From: Hyphomicrobiales bacterium
GTDB lineage: Bacteria > Pseudomonadota > Alphaproteobacteria > Rhizobiales > Xanthobacteraceae
DNA length: 43,646 nt
Reading direction: 5' to 3'
Assembly: GCA_013911975.1 (NCBI GenBank)
Contig: JACESF010000032.1
Coordinates: 1-43,646, forward strand
The first letter of the stretch is position 1. Every line of letters begins with the position of its first letter. Of this stretch, positions 39,880 to 43,646 are shown piece after piece. The notes beneath the pieces are model-generated. The model saw nothing but the letters and a program-made list of their open reading frames with translations, was not told the origin of the DNA and did not search any database. A program made the translations under genes and the position numbers.

Positions 39880-41985
39880 ATGACGGCCGTCCTCCTCTAT
39901 CCCGTCGCCTTCTATTACGGCGCCCTGGAATGGGTGGCGGCCGCGGTGGCCGTCCTCATCATGCTGTCCAGCATCGATGACCTGTTCATCGATGCCTATT
40001 ACTGGACGCGGGAGGCGCTGCGCGCGCTCACCATCAAGCGGGCGCCCCATTATCGCCCGCTCACGCCCCAGGCGCTGAAGGAGACGCCCGAGAAGCCCAT
40101 CGCCATCATGGTTCCGGCCTGGATGGAGGCGAATGTCATCGCCGTGATGCTGGACACCATGGTGGGGGCGCTGGAGTACCGGAACTACCAGATCTTCGTC
40201 GGCACCTATCCCAACGACCAGGCCACCATCGACGAGGTGGAGCGCATGAAGCGGCGCTTCAAGCAGCTTCAGCGCGTGGAGGTGCCCCACAACGGGCCCA
40301 CCTGCAAGGCGGACTGCCTCAACTGGGTGGTGCAGGCCATCTTCCTGTTCGAGCGCCAGAACGACATGGAATTCGCGGGCGTCGTGCTGCACGACTGCGA
40401 GGACGTGATCCATCCGCTGGAACTGCACCTGTTCAACTATCTCGTGCACCGCAAGGAATTGGTGCAGATCCCGGTCATGTCGCTGGAGCGCGACTGGTAT
40501 GAGCTGGTGGCCGGCACCTACATGGACGAGTTCGCGGAATGGCACGCCAAGGACCTGCCGGTGCGCGAGAGCCTGTCCGGCATGGTGCCCTCGGCCGGGG
40601 TGGGCACCTGCTTCTCGCGCAAGGCGCTGCTGGCGCTGTGCGAGGAGACCAACAACCAGCCCTTCAACACCGACAGCCTCACCGAGGATTACGACATCGG
40701 CCTCAGGCTGACGCGCCAGGGGATGAAGTCCATCTTCGTGCGCTTCCCGGTGCAGTACCGCGTCATCCACAAGAGCTGGTTCCGCGCGGGCGACACGCAG
40801 ACCACCATCACCATGCCGCTCTGCGTGCGGGAATTCTTCCCCGACACGTTCCGCGCGGCCTATCGCCAGAAGGCGCGCTGGACGCTGGGCATCGCGCTCC
40901 AGAGCTGGGTGCAGCTCGGCTGGCCGGGGTCGTTCGCCACCAAGTACCTGCTGTTCCGCGACCGCAAGTCCATCGTCACCTCGCTGGTGTCGATCCTCGC
41001 CTATTTCGTGCTGCTGAACTTCCTCGGCTTCTTCATCGCCGCCGAGCTGGGCTACGGGCGTGAGCGGTTCCCGCCCTTGTTCGTCAACAACGACTTCATG
41101 ACCTTCGTCCTGTTCTTCAACTTCATCGCCCTGTCGCTGCGGGTGGTGCAGCGGGTCTATTTCGTGGGGCGGCTCTATGGCTGGCAGCAGGGGCTGCTCT
41201 CGCTGCCGCGCATGGTGGTGTCGAACGCCGTGAACTTCATGGCCGCCGCGCGCGCCTGGAAGCTGTTCATCGCCTCTCTGCTGTTCGGCACCCGCGTCAC
41301 CTGGGACAAGACCACCCACGCCTTCCCCACCACCGACCAGCTCGTGAAGCGGCGGGCGCGCATCGGCGAGCTGCTGCGCTCCTGGCAGGCGGTGGAGGAG
41401 GACAAGCTCGACCAGGCGCTCGAAGCCCAGTCGGCGGCCCAGCTTCCCCTCGGCCGCCTGCTGGTAGCCAAGGGATGGCTCGACGACGACACCCTGGCGG
41501 AGGCGATCGCCGCGCAGGAGGACATGCGCCGCGTCTTCATCTCGCCCGAAACCGTGGCGCAGCACGGCGGCGAGATCCCGCTCGCCTTGTGCGTGCGCCA
41601 TCGCTGCATCTCCATCGGCCCCGATCCGGACGGGCGCCCGCGCGTCGCCGTGGGCGGCCCGCTGAGCGAGGCGGCGGTCGCTGACCTTGCTGCGGTGTTC
41701 GGCGCCGCGCCGGCCCAGTGCATCGCGCGCGAGGGGGAGATCGCGGCCGCGCTGCGCATGCGCACCGGCGCCGCAGATGCCTTCGGCCCCCAGGCGCCCC
41801 CGCTGCTGGGCGACGTGCTCATCGAGCAGGGCCTCGTGGCGCGCGACGCCTTCGAGGCGGCCATGCAGGACTACCAGCCGGAGCGCGACGGGCGGCTCGG
41901 AGAGCACCTGCTGCATCGCGGCGTGGTGACGCCTGCCGCGCTGCGCCAGGGCCTGGAGCGCCAGCGGGCCCTCATGGCCGCCTGA
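39880..41985 (+). CDS. NfrB-like GT2 polysaccharide synthase with c-di-GMP-binding MshEN motifs
   Basis: A 701-residue inner-membrane glycosyltransferase. An N-terminal helix (about 15-35) precedes a GT2 domain with HDCEDV (Asp172 and Asp175, donor and metal), TED (268-270, likely base) and QKARW (330-334, acceptor). About three to four helices follow (380-480). Residues 494-517 and 523-546 are two 24-residue MshEN motifs with the expected 5-residue spacer (RIGELL... and PLGRLL...AAQ). A GspE-N-like segment comes next, then two more motif-like units at 642-665 and 672-695. MshEN domains bind c-di-GMP, and E. coli NfrB is activated this way. The ATG at 39880 has GGAGGG upstream. Confidence 0.88.
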   Translation: MTAVLLYPVAFYYGALEWVAAAVAVLIMLSSIDDLFIDAYYWTREALRALTIKRAPHYRPLTPQALKETPEKPIAIMVPAWMEANVIAVMLDTMVGALEYRNYQIFVGTYPNDQATIDEVERMKRRFKQLQRVEVPHNGPTCKADCLNWVVQAIFLFERQNDMEFAGVVLHDCEDVIHPLELHLFNYLVHRKELVQIPVMSLERDWYELVAGTYMDEFAEWHAKDLPVRESLSGMVPSAGVGTCFSRKALLALCEETNNQPFNTDSLTEDYDIGLRLTRQGMKSIFVRFPVQYRVIHKSWFRAGDTQTTITMPLCVREFFPDTFRAAYRQKARWTLGIALQSWVQLGWPGSFATKYLLFRDRKSIVTSLVSILAYFVLLNFLGFFIAAELGYGRERFPPLFVNNDFMTFVLFFNFIALSLRVVQRVYFVGRLYGWQQGLLSLPRMVVSNAVNFMAAARAWKLFIASLLFGTRVTWDKTTHAFPTTDQLVKRRARIGELLRSWQAVEEDKLDQALEAQSAAQLPLGRLLVAKGWLDDDTLAEAIAAQEDMRRVFISPETVAQHGGEIPLALCVRHRCISIGPDPDGRPRVAVGGPLSEAAVADLAAVFGAAPAQCIAREGEIAAALRMRTGAADAFGPQAPPLLGDVLIEQGLVARDAFEAAMQDYQPERDGRLGEHLLHRGVVTPAALRQGLERQRALMAA

Positions 41986-42113
41986 GCGGAACCGGACGCA
42001 AGCCTCACATATCCAAAAAGAGTCATTGCTGCACCGTTGCGGGAAACGCAAAGATATCCTTGCGGCATGTGGCTCAGGCAGCGTGCCAGCGGATCATTCG
42101 GGGCGGTGGGCGA

Positions 42114-43646
42114 ATGGGCGAAGGCGTGCGCGTGGCGATTCCGGTCGCCTTCGGAATCCGTCCGGCAACCCGCAATCCGAGGGGTGGCCTGTCGGGGATT
42201 CTCTGCCTTCTCCTCGCCTCCGCAGCGGTCGGCGCCCTGTCCCGGCCCGCATCCGCGCAGTCCACGGCGCCCTCCATCGGCTCCAGCGTCATCTCGAAGA
42301 ACGTGCAGACCGGGTCCAATGGCGGCAGCGGCCAGGACGAGGTGAACTGCATCTACCGGCCCTATAGCGGGGCGTCGGGCGGCACGGCGAACACGTCCAG
42401 TATCGATTTCACCACCGGCCTGAGTTCAGGCACCACCTATTCCGAAACCATGATCCTCGCCACCGCCACCGGCGGGTCGGGCGGCAATGGCGGCGCAGGC
42501 GCTGATTGCTTCGGCGGCTATCCCGGCGGTGCGGGCGGCGAAGGCGGCTACGTCCAGGTCGAGACCAATACCCAGAGCGGTAGCTACACGTTTACTTATA
42601 CCGGGCTCGTGGCCATTTCTCAGGGCGGGCGCGGCGGCAACGGCGGCAGCACGTCTTCGGCGAGCTTCCAAGGCGGCGGCGGCGGCGCGGGTGGCGAGGC
42701 CAATGAAGTCTTCGTGATGAACTATGTGGCCCTCAACACAACGGGCTCCGATTCCTACGGCATCTGGGCGCAGAGCGTCGGCGGCCAGGGTGGCAATGGC
42801 GGCAACGAGGACAGCCCCTTCAGCAGTGGGAACGGCGGCGCGGCCGGTGCAGGCGGGGCCGGCAACGAGGTCGAAATCTGGAACTATGGGGCCATCACCT
42901 CTCAGGCTACGGCCATCTTCGCCCAGAGCATCGGCGGCAATGGAGGCGACGGCGGAAGCGCGGACGGATGGTTCGGCGGTGGCAGCGGTGGCGGCGGCTA
43001 TGGCGGCGACAGCGGCCAGATCTGGGTCTTGAACGGTGACAACTCGACCGCAACTATCACCACGTCTGACGCGGGCGCGTACGGAATCTATGCCCAGTCG
43101 GTGGGTGGGGGCGGTGGCAATGCAGGCGTGGCTGCTGGCCTCATCGCACTCGGCGGGTCGGGCGGACCGGCCGGCTTCGGGCAAAGCGTCGAGGTGCTGA
43201 ACTATTCCAGCATCACCACGACGGGCGGCTCCGCCGCCGCCATCTTCGCCCAGTCCCTCGGCGGCGCTGGCGGGTCCGGTGGCATGGCATTTTCGGGCGC
43301 GCCGGGCCTTGCCGTGGCGCTCGGCGGCTCGGGCGGCGATGGCGGAGACGGCAACCAAATCGCGGTCATCAATTACGGCGACCTTTGCACCGGCGCCTGC
43401 AACGGTTCCGGCACCCCGAATTCGGCGGGCGGCTCCTACGGCATCCTCGCCCAGTCCATCGGCGGCGGCGGTGGTGCGGGCGGGTTCGGCCTGTCGGGCT
43501 CCGCGTCCCTCGTGGCGGGCGTCTCGCTGACAATCGGCGGCACCGGCGGCGACGGCGGCGGCGGCTCCAGCATCTTTGTTGGCAATACCGGAAACATCAC
43601 CACATCGGAGATCAATTCGGCCGGCATCCTCGCCCAGGCCATTGGC
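42114..43646 (+). CDS. Large Gly-rich autotransporter-like surface protein, 3'-truncated by window edge
   Basis: 511 codons are visible with no stop before the window ends. I place the start at ATG 42114. The signal peptide is long (to about 49), with core GILCLLLASAAVGAL and cleavage after SAQ. The passenger is rich in Gly/Asn/Ser with repeats of the form (S/A)xxI(W/F/Y/L)AQS(V/I/L)GGxGGxGG; AQ motifs begin at 42768, 42921, 43092, 43248, 43449 and 43632, that is 51-67 codons apart. Such repeats occur in giant autotransporters of Rhizobiales whose C-terminal barrel would lie beyond the window. Cys residues (VNCIY, ADCFGG, DLCTGAC) are unusual for a passenger. The surface role, perhaps adhesion, is inferred. 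Confidence 0.75.
   Translation, partial: MGEGVRVAIPVAFGIRPATRNPRGGLSGILCLLLASAAVGALSRPASAQSTAPSIGSSVISKNVQTGSNGGSGQDEVNCIYRPYSGASGGTANTSSIDFTTGLSSGTTYSETMILATATGGSGGNGGAGADCFGGYPGGAGGEGGYVQVETNTQSGSYTFTYTGLVAISQGGRGGNGGSTSSASFQGGGGGAGGEANEVFVMNYVALNTTGSDSYGIWAQSVGGQGGNGGNEDSPFSSGNGGAAGAGGAGNEVEIWNYGAITSQATAIFAQSIGGNGGDGGSADGWFGGGSGGGGYGGDSGQIWVLNGDNSTATITTSDAGAYGIYAQSVGGGGGNAGVAAGLIALGGSGGPAGFGQSVEVLNYSSITTTGGSAAAIFAQSLGGAGGSGGMAFSGAPGLAVALGGSGGDGGDGNQIAVINYGDLCTGACNGSGTPNSAGGSYGILAQSIGGGGGAGGFGLSGSASLVAGVSLTIGGTGGDGGGGSSIFVGNTGNITTSEINSAGILAQAIG

Noticed and set aside
32985..41985. Cellulose synthase (bcs) operon
   Set aside because: There is no PilZ-type BcsA; the synthase carries MshEN motifs instead, and wecB and an NfrA-like exporter are present, so only the BcsB-like subunit is shared.
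39706..42051. 781-codon minus-strand frame opposite the synthase
   Set aside because: Shadow of the GT2-MshEN gene; no ribosome site or domain. The same applies to long antisense frames at 1336-2655, 8096-9610, 12919-14697, 27644-29359, 29290-31050 and 37587-39467.

Overview
The window is a gene-dense, strongly GC-rich bacterial chromosome segment. Four things point to an alphaproteobacterium, probably a Hyphomicrobiales member such as Xanthobacteraceae: codon use with G or C in almost every third position, many TRAP, Liv-type and Bug-type solute-binding proteins, a well-formed CtrA box, and a Rhizobiales-style palindromic intergenic repeat. No taxonomic search was possible, so this is inference. 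I saw no rRNA, tRNA, CRISPR array, transposase or integrase.

Region A (1-16728) is a catabolic and transport island. It opens with the 3' part of a 2-oxo acid dehydrogenase E2 gene and its E3 partner. An RraA-like aldolase, a TRAP transporter (DctP plus a fused DctQM) and an IclR regulator follow. On the minus strand lie a two-component flavin monooxygenase operon (flavin reductase, LLM monooxygenase, amidohydrolase) and a branched-chain-type ABC transporter operon (LivK, LivH, a fused LivM-LivG, LivF, D-2-hydroxyacid dehydrogenase). An SMP-30-type lactonase is divergent from the monooxygenase operon. Three promoters in this island share one 32-bp operator-like element, so it looks like a single regulon, probably of the IclR protein. 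The substrate cannot be named.

Region B (17111-26756) is an acyl-CoA catabolic cluster under GntR-type control. It holds a GntR/FCD regulator, a lone periplasmic binding protein, an APH-like kinase, an ACAD10/11-type acyl-CoA dehydrogenase, a quinone-oxidoreductase-like MDR enzyme, a MaoC hydratase, an acyl-CoA ligase and a second GntR regulator. The kinase-ACAD-ligase set resembles the levulinate/4-hydroxyacid (lva) route. A perfect 21-bp palindrome sits on a strong promoter here, and its 11-bp core recurs before the second GntR gene.

Region C (27045-32864) holds an IclR regulator translationally coupled to a second acyl-CoA ligase, a citrate-synthase-fold protein that lacks the catalytic Asp, two SDR enzymes and a Bug-type binding protein without a permease.

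Region D (32985-41985) is the most distinctive part: a probable c-di-GMP-activated exopolysaccharide synthesis and export locus related to the E. coli NfrA/NfrB/WecB (phage N4 receptor glycan) system. It encodes an NfrA-like outer-membrane TPR/barrel protein, a secreted DUF4434-like TIM-barrel protein, a UDP-GlcNAc 2-epimerase (WecB), a BcsB-like periplasmic subunit and an NfrB-like GT2 synthase with tandem MshEN motifs. A CtrA box lies 24 bp before the nfrA-like gene, suggesting cell-cycle control.

The window ends inside a large Gly-rich autotransporter-like surface protein (42114 onward) with repeated AQS(V/I/L)GG motifs.
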